This document shows positions 43,410-51,812 of a stretch of 64,000 nt of DNA, piece by piece. How positions within the stretch are numbered: position 1 is the first letter of the stretch; each line of letters starts with the position of its first letter. Location of the stretch: positions 1,674,001 through 1,738,000 of the forward strand of contig NZ_JAMXOF010000001.1 of NCBI RefSeq assembly GCF_024055595.1, read 5' to 3'. Origin of the DNA: Mucilaginibacter aurantiaciroseus (GTDB lineage: Bacteria; Bacteroidota; Bacteroidia; Sphingobacteriales; Sphingobacteriaceae). The translations under genes and the position numbers were made by a program. A model generated the notes under the pieces. The model was not told where the DNA came from. It worked only from the letters and a program-made list of their open reading frames with translations, and did no database searches.

Positions 43410-45839
43410 CTATTTTAAAGGTAATGTAAACCAAAATGTGCTGCCTTTACCCAGCTCACTATCTACCCCTATTTCGCCTCCGTGTTTGCGTACAATTTCG
43501 GCACTAATGTAAAGGCCTAACCCCAAACCGGAGTTTTGGTAGCCCGATGCATCGGTACGGTAGTAACGCTCAAACAGGCGAGAAAGTTTTTCTGGGGCTA
43601 TGCCCGGGCCAGTATCTTTTACAGATATTTTAGCCATTTTACCTTGTTTCTCTGTAGCAAGTATAATTAGTTTTGAGTTTGGCGCGTACTTAACCGCGTT
43701 GTTTACCATGTTAACGATCACCTGGTCAATACGGTGTTCATCAGCGTTTACTTTTAATTTTTCATCGCCCCGGGTTATCAGTTCGTGCTTGCCGGCAACA
43801 CGCACATGGTTGCAGCATTGGTTCAGCAGGTCAGCTATCGTGAAAGTCGACTTCTCCAGACTCAACTGCCCTTCGTTCATTCGGCTAAGGTTAAGCAGGT
43901 CTTCAATGAGGTTGCTTATCTTATCCATACTACGGTTACTTTGCTCTATCAGCTTTGCCATCATTTGGGGTGAAAGGCTATCCTTTTCTTTCATCCTGTC
44001 CATCAACTGCAGGGCAGCTTTAAGGCTGGTAACCGGGGTTTTAAGTTCGTGACTGGCAATGCTTATAAAATCATCCTTTTGCTGGTCGTAAGCCTTGCTT
44101 TCGGTAATATCTATCATGATACCAGCAACACTTTTGGGCTTATTGTCGTCATCATAATAAGCCTTACCGGTTGATTTTAGCCACCTTGGCTTGCTTCCAT
44201 CTGCCGGATTGATGATATACTCTACATCAAAACTCTGGTTTGTTTCTATCGACTGCTGTATCGCATTTTTAACCTTATCAACATAAGCAGGAGTAATAAG
44301 CTTTAAGATATCCTTAAGTGTTAATTTAGCATTATATGCCAAACCGTGCATTTTCTTACCCTGTTCAGATACTGTAAGGGCATCGGTACTTAACATTACC
44401 GACCATGTCCCCATCTCTGCCGATTCAATAGCTTGTTTTAGGGTATCCCTCGCCTTTTGCAATTCTTCACGAGCCTTTACCTGCTCGGTTATATTTGATA
44501 CCGTTGTTAATACGGCTTCAACATTTCCTTCAAGATCAAACAACGGGTCATAGGCAAAATCAATTACATAATTTACTTCACCCATTGGTGTTGCTATTCT
44601 TATATCTATTTCAGGGATGGCTAAACGTTCGCCTGTATTAAATACATTTTGCAATAATTGGGGGAAGGGCTGATCAATAAGTTCGGGAAAAACATCCATC
44701 AACTTTTTACCAATAGTTTGGTAGGGCGTACGGCTCCATATCTCGTACATCGGGTCGTTTGCAACCTCTATCACTAAATCGCGCCCGCGTAACACAGTCA
44801 TACCTATTGGTACGGTCATTACCATGCTGTTAAGCCTGTTTTGGCTTTGCTCTATTTTTTGGCGTGCTAAAACCTGGTCAGTAACTTCAAAGGCAATTAC
44901 CATAATTGCTTTCATAAAGCCTTCGGCATAGGTAAAGGGTTCGTAAACAAAATTTATAAAAACTTGCTCAGTTATACCGTTACGATTAAAGGTAAATTCG
45001 TGTTCGTTTGCATGGAATGCTATGTCTGTACTTATCACCTCGTTCATAATAGGGGCATAAGTTGATGCAGACTCCGGTACTGCCTCCCAAATGGTGCGGT
45101 TTTCCATAGCACTACGATGCCTGCCTACCAGTTCCAGGTAGGCATCATTTACCTCCTGTATCATCAGATCGCCGGCGCGGATAATGCAAATACCTACAGG
45201 TGCCTGCTTTATCATACTTCTAAACCTCGATTCGCTCTCGGCCAGGGTATAATTCATGGTTTGCAGTATCTCCTGCGATTCTGCCAGTTCCTCATTGGTA
45301 ACCGTCAATTCTTCAATGGTTGAAGCCAGCTCCTCGTTTGATGCGCCTAATTCTTCGTTTGATGCGGCAAGTTCTTCGTTAGTTGACGCCAATTCTTCAT
45401 TTGCGGCCTGCAAGTCAACCTCCAGTTGCATTTCGCGCTGGCTGCTCAGGTAACGGTCGGTAACATTAATTGCTGTATTTAACACACATATTGTTGCGCC
45501 TGCCGCATTGGTAATGGCTTTATATTCAAAATCGAAGTAAAAGGGTTGTAACACGCCGTTCACTACAAGATCGGCGCGGGTTTCGCTCCCTGAAATCGTT
45601 TTACCTGTGTGTAACACGCTTTGCAATAAACCTAAAAATGGCTGACCTTTTAATTCTGGCAGGGCATCTTCAAGGGGTTTGCCTATTACAGTTCTGTCTT
45701 TACCCCAAATGGCAATCATAGCATCGTTAGCGGTCTCGATGATCATTTCATCGGTACTGTGTATAGCGGTTGCGGTTTTTGCCTGGGTCAATATCTCCAG
45801 CAGTTGCTGGCAGCTAAATTGGCTCGGATAAGTAGTCAT
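43410..45839 (-). CDS. Multi-PAS sensor histidine kinase with Glu-rich coil
   Basis: A cytoplasmic kinase of 809 residues. A first PAS-like domain (about 10-125) is followed by a coil of repeated units of the form NEELAxSNEEL at about 150-195. Then come three PAS/PAC domains (about 205-325, 335-450, 460-575). HisKA carries IASHELKTPVTSLKAALQ, and HATPase has NMVNNAVKYAPNS, VKDTGPGIAPEKLS, SGLGLGLYISAEIVRKHGGE and GSTFWFTLPLK. No membrane segment is seen. It is the probable parent of the kinase remnant just downstream at 46025-46216. Confidence 0.94.
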   Translation of the reverse strand: MTTYPSQFSCQQLLEILTQAKTATAIHSTDEMIIETANDAMIAIWGKDRTVIGKPLEDALPELKGQPFLGLLQSVLHTGKTISGSETRADLVVNGVLQPFYFDFEYKAITNAAGATICVLNTAINVTDRYLSSQREMQLEVDLQAANEELASTNEELAASNEELGASNEELASTIEELTVTNEELAESQEILQTMNYTLAESESRFRSMIKQAPVGICIIRAGDLMIQEVNDAYLELVGRHRSAMENRTIWEAVPESASTYAPIMNEVISTDIAFHANEHEFTFNRNGITEQVFINFVYEPFTYAEGFMKAIMVIAFEVTDQVLARQKIEQSQNRLNSMVMTVPIGMTVLRGRDLVIEVANDPMYEIWSRTPYQTIGKKLMDVFPELIDQPFPQLLQNVFNTGERLAIPEIDIRIATPMGEVNYVIDFAYDPLFDLEGNVEAVLTTVSNITEQVKAREELQKARDTLKQAIESAEMGTWSVMLSTDALTVSEQGKKMHGLAYNAKLTLKDILKLITPAYVDKVKNAIQQSIETNQSFDVEYIINPADGSKPRWLKSTGKAYYDDDNKPKSVAGIMIDITESKAYDQQKDDFISIASHELKTPVTSLKAALQLMDRMKEKDSLSPQMMAKLIEQSNRSMDKISNLIEDLLNLSRMNEGQLSLEKSTFTIADLLNQCCNHVRVAGKHELITRGDEKLKVNADEHRIDQVIVNMVNNAVKYAPNSKLIILATEKQGKMAKISVKDTGPGIAPEKLSRLFERYYRTDASGYQNSGLGLGLYISAEIVRKHGGEIGVDSELGKGSTFWFTLPLK

Positions 45840-46024
45840 TAATTATAGTGGCGTAAAAATGTTTAACGTATTAATATTTTTAAGGAACTGATAACATTGA
45901 AAAATATGGAACAAAAATTTTAACAAATGTATGTCATATATTTATATGGAGCTATAAGTTTTATATAATTAAAGTATTACAGTAAATCAAAAGGCACTCT
46001 ACTTGCCTAATTCGCTTTGGGCGC

Positions 46025-46216
46025 CTATTTGCCCTTATGCTTGCGCACAATTTCTGAACAGATGTTTAGCCCAAGGCCGGAGTACTGGATACCTGAATGA
46101 TCGGCTCTGAGTATTTATCCCCGGGCCATTATCCTTTACAGATATTTGGCCATGTTGTCTTCTTTGGCTGCTATCAAATAGATTTCGAGCGAGTTTGGCA
46201 CATATTTTACCTCATT
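46025..46216 (-). pseudogene. Histidine kinase ATPase-domain remnant
   Basis: Minus-strand reading gives NEVKYVPNSLEIYLIAAKED, then after a frame change ISVKDNGPGI, and in a third frame HSGIQYSGLGLNICSEIVRK, ending HKGK and a stop. These are the N, G1 and G2 boxes of a HATPase domain. They match the last part of the PAS kinase at 43410 block by block (VKDTGPGIAP, YQNSGLGLGLYISAEIVRKH). The rest of the gene is gone. Confidence 0.8.
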
Positions 46217-46298
46217 TTTAGGGTAAACTTACGGCTATCTGAAAATTTGAATAAATTACAAACTATAGAAGTTTAAACATTGTTTCGCCTTAAAAAAT

Positions 46299-47280
46299 TT
46301 AAGTTTTCAGCTTTATACCGCCATTAACCACAAAGCCATCCAGCGGCGCACAAATATCCCTAAACACCGGATTGCTGATGCTGCCTGTATAAATAGCATT
46401 AAACTTAGTCTGGCGGGTATCTTTGATGTGCTAAGCTTATGCACTAATTCGGCCTGGATACTTTAGCGGCCGGTTTTATTTTCTTCGAAGTAGGAATGTG
46501 CGGGGGTCATTATCATCCTCAATATAATGCAGATCGCCCCCTATGCGGTTCTCTACCGTGGCGTTGATGCCGGCAGTAAGCGTGGATTTATCATTAAAAT
46601 AAAAGTTTGGGATTAAGCGTATAGCGATTGTACTTGGGGATAGCCGTTAAATCAAGATCTGACGGATCGTAAGCCGTACCATGATTATAGCCCGCATACA
46701 CCTTAGCGCCAATCTTTTTAAACTTTTGCACGTAAAAAATGCTGGCATCTAACCCTAAAGCCGATGTACCGTTTAGCAATAAGTTTAATTGTCGTTCTTA
46801 TGTTGGTATTTTAGATACCAGGTTAACCAGACCTGCAATAGCCCCGCCACCATACAGAGTTGATGAAGACCCTTTGATCACCTCTACCTGTTTCAAATTC
46901 AATGGGGCAACCTGCAACAAGCCCAGGCCACCCGGAAAGCCATTGCGGATGATCTGCGTGTATTTACCATCCAACCCCTAAATGCGGATACTGGATTTAC
47001 CACTGGTAGCCGATGTTTGCTGGGTTTGGATACCCGTGCTTTCGGCAAGTACCATGCGGATATCGCCGGGTTTCATATTACTTTTCTCATCCAGCTCCTC
47101 GCCGGAGATCACCTCAACCCTTGTGGGAATATTGGCAATGGTGCGGCGGCTGCGAGTGGCAGAAACTGTTACCTCGTTTAATTCGTTTTCTTCGGCTTGC
47201 AACAAAACCAGCATCGACTCTTGCTTATTAATTGGGAAAGTTAAATTGATGGTAAAATAATCCTGACTGTCATACAACTA
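46299..47280 (-). pseudogene. TonB-dependent receptor remnant
   Basis: Minus-strand reading gives the plug domain: ENELNEVTVSATRSRRTIAN, PTRVEVISGEELDEK, AESTGIQTQQTSATSGKSSI. A TAG replaces the usual Gln after IRI, and the frame continues GLDGKYTQIIRNGFPGGLG, QVEVIKGSSSTLYGGGAIAG, then a TAA. The barrel then starts (NGTSALGLDASIFYVQKFKK) and changes frame at least twice (DKSTLTAGINATVENRIGG, HSYFEENKTGR). It jumps to the last strand GISNPVFRD-like block and FVVNGGIKLKT. Most of the barrel and the N-terminal signal are missing. The former substrate cannot be inferred. Confidence 0.85.
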
Positions 47281-47339
47281 TCCACATCCCTGACTTTTGT
47301 CATCAAAAAGTTAAATAGTAAATTTGGTTGACTAATATC

Positions 47340-47359
47340 GTCAACTTGGTTTACCTTTG
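47340..47359 (+). promoter_or_regulatory. MarR-type operator and promoter of the DUF5686 operon
   Basis: GTCAAC-TTG-GTTTAC (47340-47354) is nearly the same palindrome as GTAAAC-TTG-GTTTAC before the MarR gene at 50274-50288. A -7 element, TACCTTTG (47352-47359), overlaps its right arm, so a bound repressor would block initiation. A TTGAC at 47329-47333 is a possible -33 element. Confidence 0.6.
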
Positions 47360-47379
47360 TTGTGTTATTAAGGATTACC

Positions 47380-47691
47380 ATGAAAACGTTAACACTACCT
47401 CAGCAAAATTTAAGCGCTCATTTCAAAAGAAACACAAACCATAGCGCTGCTTCACAAAATACCGTATCTGCCTCAACTTTAGGCAGCAAAAAAGACATGT
47501 CTGCAAGCGAGTACATCATCAGTGCTTTGGGTGAAGGGTTTAAACAAAACTTTTTAGGTGCCGATATCAATATGGAGTTTTTAACGCTTACTGTTCGCAA
47601 CTATGCAACATCAACCGTTAAAGCACTTCGCAAAATAGTGGATAAACCTGCCAAACAACAAAACATCAACCAAACCGTAATTCACATTTAA
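47380..47691 (+). CDS. Small hypothetical protein of the MarR-controlled operon, 103 aa
   Basis: The likely start is MKTLTLPQQNLSAHFKRNTN (47380). The first 45 residues are polar, rich in Ser, Asn and Thr, and probably disordered. The second half is KKDMSASEYIISALGEGFKQ, then MEFLTLTVRNYATSTVKALR. It has no signal peptide. I do not recognise a family. Its TAA shares one base with the ATG of the DUF5686 gene (TAATG), which implies translational coupling. The protein probably has a role related to that outer-membrane protein or to its regulation. Confidence 0.7.
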   Translation: MKTLTLPQQNLSAHFKRNTNHSAASQNTVSASTLGSKKDMSASEYIISALGEGFKQNFLGADINMEFLTLTVRNYATSTVKALRKIVDKPAKQQNINQTVIHI

Positions 47692-50264
47692 TGAAAACAC
47701 TTTTTACTCAAATCATAAATAAAATCGCGGTGCTGCTGTTAGTACTGCTTTCGACGGTTACGGCGCTTTATGCACAAACCATTGTGCGCGGTGTGGTAAC
47801 AGATGCCAAAACAAAGCAGCCTATGAGTTACGTAACGGTAACATTTGCCGGTACAACACAAGGCGCAGCGGGCACAAACGGCCAGGGCCACTATAGTATT
47901 TCCACTAACGATGCCGGCATCAACCAGATCCGGGTATCATTTGTGGGCTACCGTTCGGTAACACGTACTATTTCCCCGGGCCAATACCAAACCATCAACA
48001 TCGCATTAACCGAAGACAACCACTCGTTAAGCGAAGTGGTGATCAAATCGGGCAAAAAGAAAAAATACACCAACAAAAACAACCCTGCTGTTGAGCTGAT
48101 TCGCCAGGTAATTGCCCATAAAGCACAAAACCAGGTGGAGAATTATAATTATGCCGAGTACAAACAGTACGAGCGTATGAATTTCTCGTTAAGTAACCTG
48201 AGCGATAAATTTCGCAGTAAAAAAATCTTTAAAAATTACCAGTTCCTGTTCCGCAAACAGGATTCAACTGCGATTGGTGGCAAAACTTTGCTGCCAATGT
48301 ACCAGGAAGAAAAAACATCTGATAATTATTTCCGCAAGGCTCCATATGCTAAAAAACAGATTGTAACTGCCAACAAGCAGGTAAAATACGACGAAAACTT
48401 TGTAGATAATCAGGGCCTTACCGCATACTTTAACCGTATGTACCAGGATATTAACATTTATGATAACAACGTATCGCTGTTAAGCAACCAGTTGTTAAGC
48501 CCTATATCTAACAGTTCGCCAGAGTTTTATAAATTCTTTATTACCGATACGCTTAAGGATGTACAGCCAAACCTTATCGAGTTAAGTTTTACTCCGCGCA
48601 ACACCAACAACCTTTTATTTGAAGGCAAGATTTACATTACCATGGATGGCAACTATGCCGTTCAGAACGCGCATTTAACTGTCAACAAAAACATCAACCT
48701 TAACTTTGTAAGGCAAATGCAGGCCGACCTCTCGTTCGAGAAAAACAACGACGGCCGTTATCACCTTAACCAAAGCGACCTAAAAATCGAGTTTGGGATC
48801 AACAAAAATAAAGGTACTGGTATTTACGGCGAGCGTTTGGTTAGCGTTAACAACTTTGTAATTAACAATGCCCGTACCGACGAAATCTACAAAGGCCCTG
48901 CACAGGTTATAGCCCTTAATGCCGAAGATAAAGACGATACCTACTGGCAAATGACCCGCCCCGATAGTTTGGACGCGGCGTCTGCAAGCATCTATAAAAA
49001 TATCGATAGTTTGCAAACCATCCCATCGTTCAAAAAAACAATGGATATTGCTACACTGGTTTTAGCCGGTTATAAAAACTATGGCGCGTTTGAAGTTGGC
49101 CCTGCCAACACATTTTATAGCTTTAACCCGGTAGAAGGTTTCCGTGTTCGTTTAGGCGGCCGCACCACCCCTACCCTTAGCAAACGTGTTTACTTTGAAA
49201 CTTACGGAGCTTACGGTGTACGCGATGAAAAATTTAAATACTTTTTAAGCAGCACGTACTCGCTTAATAATAAATCCATCTATTCGTTCCCGCAAAACTA
49301 CGTCAGAGCAAGTTTCCAGCACGATACCAAAATACCGGGCCAGGAACTGCAGTTTGTACAGGAAAGCAACTTCCTGCTATCATTTAAACGTGGTGCGAAT
49401 GACATATGGTTGTATAACGACATCCTGAGGTTTGATTATGTGCACGAGTTTACCAACCACTTGTCGTACACGTTAGGTTTCAAAAAATGGAACCAAACCC
49501 CTGCAGGTGCTTTACAATATCAAAACATATTGCCAAGCGGCGCTTTAAACAACGTTAACCTGATCCAAACCACCGAACTTTCGGCACAAATCCGCTGGGC
49601 ACCGCACGAGAAATTTTACCAGGGTAAACTATACCGCACCCCAATACCAGACAAGTACCCTGTCTTCACCCTTAACTATACACAGGGTATTAAAGGTGTA
49701 TTTGGCGGCGAATACAATTACCAGAATGTGATGGGTAACATCAACAAACGTTTTTACCTTTCGCAATTAGGTTTTACCGATGTTAGTACCGAGGGTGGGA
49801 TGGTGTTTGGCAAAGTGCCTTTTCCATTATTGGATATCCACCACGCCAACCAGACGTATGCGTTCCAGTTGCAATCGTATAACTTAATGAACTTCCAGGA
49901 GTTTGTGAGCGACCACTACGCCAGCATCGCTATTGACCATAACTTTAATGGCTTTTTGTTTAACCGCATCCCATTCTTAAAGAAACTGAAACTGCGAGAG
50001 ATAATAGACGTAAAAAGCCTTTGGGGCGGTGTACGTACCGAGAATAACCCGAATAACGACCCGTCATTACTACGTTTCCCCGGAGGATTAAACGGTGTCG
50101 CGGGCACTTATGCCTTAGGCAGCACCCCTTATGTTGAAGGTAGCATTGGTGTTGGTAACATTTTTAAATTGCTACGTGTAGATTTTGTAAAGAGATTTAC
50201 TTACCTGAACAACCCGGGCGCGCCTGAGTACGGTGTAAGGTTTTTTGTGAAATTCGATTTTTAA
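47691..50264 (+). CDS. DUF5686/carboxypeptidase-like regulatory domain outer-membrane protein
   Basis: An exported 857-residue protein with signal peptide ending TALYAQT. Residues 30-115 form a carboxypeptidase-D-like regulatory domain (IVRGVVTDAKTKQPMSYVTV, IRVSFVGYRSVTRTIS). The DUF5686 body follows: PAVELIRQVIAHKAQNQVEN, YNYAEYKQYERMNFSLSN, LLPMYQEEKTSDNYFRKAP. The C-terminal half is a beta-barrel, with LKLREIIDVKSLWGGVRTEN and the closing strand GVRFFVKFDF ending in Phe, as barrels do. It probably stands in the outer membrane. The coupled small gene and the MarR operator suggest it is induced by a small molecule. Confidence 0.9.
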   Translation: MKTLFTQIINKIAVLLLVLLSTVTALYAQTIVRGVVTDAKTKQPMSYVTVTFAGTTQGAAGTNGQGHYSISTNDAGINQIRVSFVGYRSVTRTISPGQYQTINIALTEDNHSLSEVVIKSGKKKKYTNKNNPAVELIRQVIAHKAQNQVENYNYAEYKQYERMNFSLSNLSDKFRSKKIFKNYQFLFRKQDSTAIGGKTLLPMYQEEKTSDNYFRKAPYAKKQIVTANKQVKYDENFVDNQGLTAYFNRMYQDINIYDNNVSLLSNQLLSPISNSSPEFYKFFITDTLKDVQPNLIELSFTPRNTNNLLFEGKIYITMDGNYAVQNAHLTVNKNINLNFVRQMQADLSFEKNNDGRYHLNQSDLKIEFGINKNKGTGIYGERLVSVNNFVINNARTDEIYKGPAQVIALNAEDKDDTYWQMTRPDSLDAASASIYKNIDSLQTIPSFKKTMDIATLVLAGYKNYGAFEVGPANTFYSFNPVEGFRVRLGGRTTPTLSKRVYFETYGAYGVRDEKFKYFLSSTYSLNNKSIYSFPQNYVRASFQHDTKIPGQELQFVQESNFLLSFKRGANDIWLYNDILRFDYVHEFTNHLSYTLGFKKWNQTPAGALQYQNILPSGALNNVNLIQTTELSAQIRWAPHEKFYQGKLYRTPIPDKYPVFTLNYTQGIKGVFGGEYNYQNVMGNINKRFYLSQLGFTDVSTEGGMVFGKVPFPLLDIHHANQTYAFQLQSYNLMNFQEFVSDHYASIAIDHNFNGFLFNRIPFLKKLKLREIIDVKSLWGGVRTENNPNNDPSLLRFPGGLNGVAGTYALGSTPYVEGSIGVGNIFKLLRVDFVKRFTYLNNPGAPEYGVRFFVKFDF

Positions 50265-50273
50265 TATATATTC

Positions 50274-50288
50274 GTAAACTTGGTTTAC
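50274..50288 (+). promoter_or_regulatory. MarR operator before its own gene
   Basis: GTAAAC-TTG-GTTTAC is a perfect 6-bp palindrome around a 3-base centre, between the DUF5686 stop and the MarR start. It is the near twin of the site at 47340. A sequence TACATTG close to the -7 consensus overlaps its right end. Confidence 0.65.
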
Positions 50289-50311
50289 ATTGAATTGTTA
50301 TTGATACTATT

Positions 50312-50788
50312 ATGGCAAAAACTTGTGTATTGACCGAAGAAACCAAAAAGGTTGCCCCAAAGCTGGTGTACCTGCTTAAGCGCCTTTTGGATGAGTGGAT
50401 GAGCAAAAAACTTTGCAGAATAGACCAGCCTGGCTTTAACAGCGCGCATTTGCCGTTGTTTATGAGTATAGGCAAAACCGGGATATCTAACAACGAGCTG
50501 GCTGCTAAAATGAATGTTAGCAAGCAGGCCACCAGTAAAATAGTGAAAGAACTGGAGGCCATTAACATGGTACGCAGCGAGAAAAGTGCCGACGATGCCC
50601 GTGTAGTAATGTTATACTTTACAACAGAAGGCGAAGCTTTTTATTACAACCTTAAAAGCCAGGTTGCCGACCTGGAGAATGAGTACAAAAAAGTTGCAGG
50701 AACCAAAAATTACGAAATTGCTATTGAAGTGATGCTGAAACTTGTAAAGTTTCATGAAGAAAATAACTGCACCGGGCAAAAATCATAA
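50312..50788 (+). CDS. MarR family transcriptional regulator
   Basis: A 158-residue regulator with the MarR core: LLDEWMSKKLCRIDQ (dimer helix), GISNNELAAKMNVSKQATSK (recognition helix-turn-helix), IVKELEAINMVRSEKSADDA, then RVVMLYFTTEGEAFY (wing). The C-terminal helix contains IAIEVMLKLVKFHEE. It follows DUF5686, and a palindrome stands before both this gene and that operon, so it probably represses itself and the DUF5686 operon until a ligand binds. Confidence 0.93.
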   Translation: MAKTCVLTEETKKVAPKLVYLLKRLLDEWMSKKLCRIDQPGFNSAHLPLFMSIGKTGISNNELAAKMNVSKQATSKIVKELEAINMVRSEKSADDARVVMLYFTTEGEAFYYNLKSQVADLENEYKKVAGTKNYEIAIEVMLKLVKFHEENNCTGQKS

Positions 50789-50849
50789 AATAGTTTAAAT
50801 TATATTGAGCAAATGACATTAGGATGAAACGGTTTATTATTTACCGTTG

Positions 50850-50871
50850 TACATTTGCTTAACACTGTTAA
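50850..50871 (+). promoter_or_regulatory. Promoter and operator of the TetR gene
   Basis: A -7 element TACATTTG (50850-50857) is followed at once by TTAACA-C-TGTTAA (50859-50871), a perfect 6-bp palindrome. The same palindrome, extended to 8 bp, lies before the efflux operon at 51603-51619, and both are followed by ATAAT(C/T)TA. Confidence 0.65.
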
Positions 50872-50894
50872 ATAATCTAATAGTACTAAATACA

Positions 50895-51512
50895 ATGGCC
50901 AGCAAGGATAGGATTTTACGATTGAAAGAGGAAACCAGGGTAAACATACTGGAGGCCGCTTTGCAAATTGTTAAAGCAGAAGGATGGCAGGCATTGAGTA
51001 TGCGTAAAATAGCGGAGGTTATTGAATATACCGCCCCTATGATATATGAGTACTTTGCCAACAAAGAAGCAATACTTTTAGAACTTAACCGCCAGGGTTA
51101 TTTAAAGCTGGCAAAGCAATTACAGGAAGCAAAAGATAAATACACCTCGCCGGCCAATCAGCTGGAAGTAATGTGGTTAACCTACTGGAATTTCGCTTTT
51201 GCTAACAAAGAGCTTTACCAGGGTATGTTTGGCATCACAACTACCTGCGCCTGCGAAATGGTAAACAAATTACCTGAAGCCAAATTACCGTGGAACATCA
51301 TTTCTGCCTCTATTGGCGAATTGATGAATATACAGGATATGGAATCGGAAGTTATTTGTACCAAGTACTATACTTTTTGGTCGGTTGTACACGGGTTGGT
51401 TTCTATCAACCTGTTAAACCGCGGCGACTCTGATAAAATAAACAGGCAAGTATTAAGGGATGCCATCACAGGCATAATAATTTCCATCACCCCTAATTTG
51501 CAACACATCTAA
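50895..51512 (+). CDS. TetR family transcriptional regulator
   Basis: A 205-residue repressor. The start was set at MASKDRILRLKEETRVNILE (50895). The N-terminal helix-turn-helix is ALSMRKIAEVIEYTAPMIYE followed by YFANKEAILLEL. The C-terminal ligand domain (about 70-205) is helical and contains CTKYYTFWSVVHGLVSINLL. It lies 300 bases upstream of an RND efflux operon in the same direction and shares its operator. The likely role is repression of the pump until a substrate binds. Confidence 0.93.
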   Translation: MASKDRILRLKEETRVNILEAALQIVKAEGWQALSMRKIAEVIEYTAPMIYEYFANKEAILLELNRQGYLKLAKQLQEAKDKYTSPANQLEVMWLTYWNFAFANKELYQGMFGITTTCACEMVNKLPEAKLPWNIISASIGELMNIQDMESEVICTKYYTFWSVVHGLVSINLLNRGDSDKINRQVLRDAITGIIISITPNLQHI

Positions 51513-51602
51513 GTACTGATCGTAAATACCGGCATTTCTAAAAGTTCATTAATCGTTAAAATTCATAGCTCATGAAAACTATAGTCCCTTATGCATTCCA
51601 TT

Positions 51603-51619
51603 ATTTAACAGTGTTAAAT
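51603..51619 (+). promoter_or_regulatory. TetR-type operator before the efflux operon
   Basis: ATTTAACA-G-TGTTAAAT is a perfect 8-bp palindrome around a central G, about 200 bases before the adaptor start codon. It matches the site at 50859-50871 before the TetR gene. Binding by that regulator is inferred. Confidence 0.65.
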
Positions 51620-51812
51620 AATTTACCAATGTTAATTACCTCTAATTGTTGTCGTTAGCTATGGTGATAATCAGCTACAAAACCTCAATATATTATCGAT
51701 TACAACAATACTTACAAGCATGCACAATACAACAAAAACAACCAAAACAATATATATTAACAGCATAAGGGCTGCACTCACTCCTATTAACTCACCATCA
51801 AAATTAATCATC

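Noticed and set aside
46594..46779. Small minus-strand genes at 46594-46779 and 46978-47277
   Set aside because: Both are open pieces of one decayed TonB-dependent receptor.
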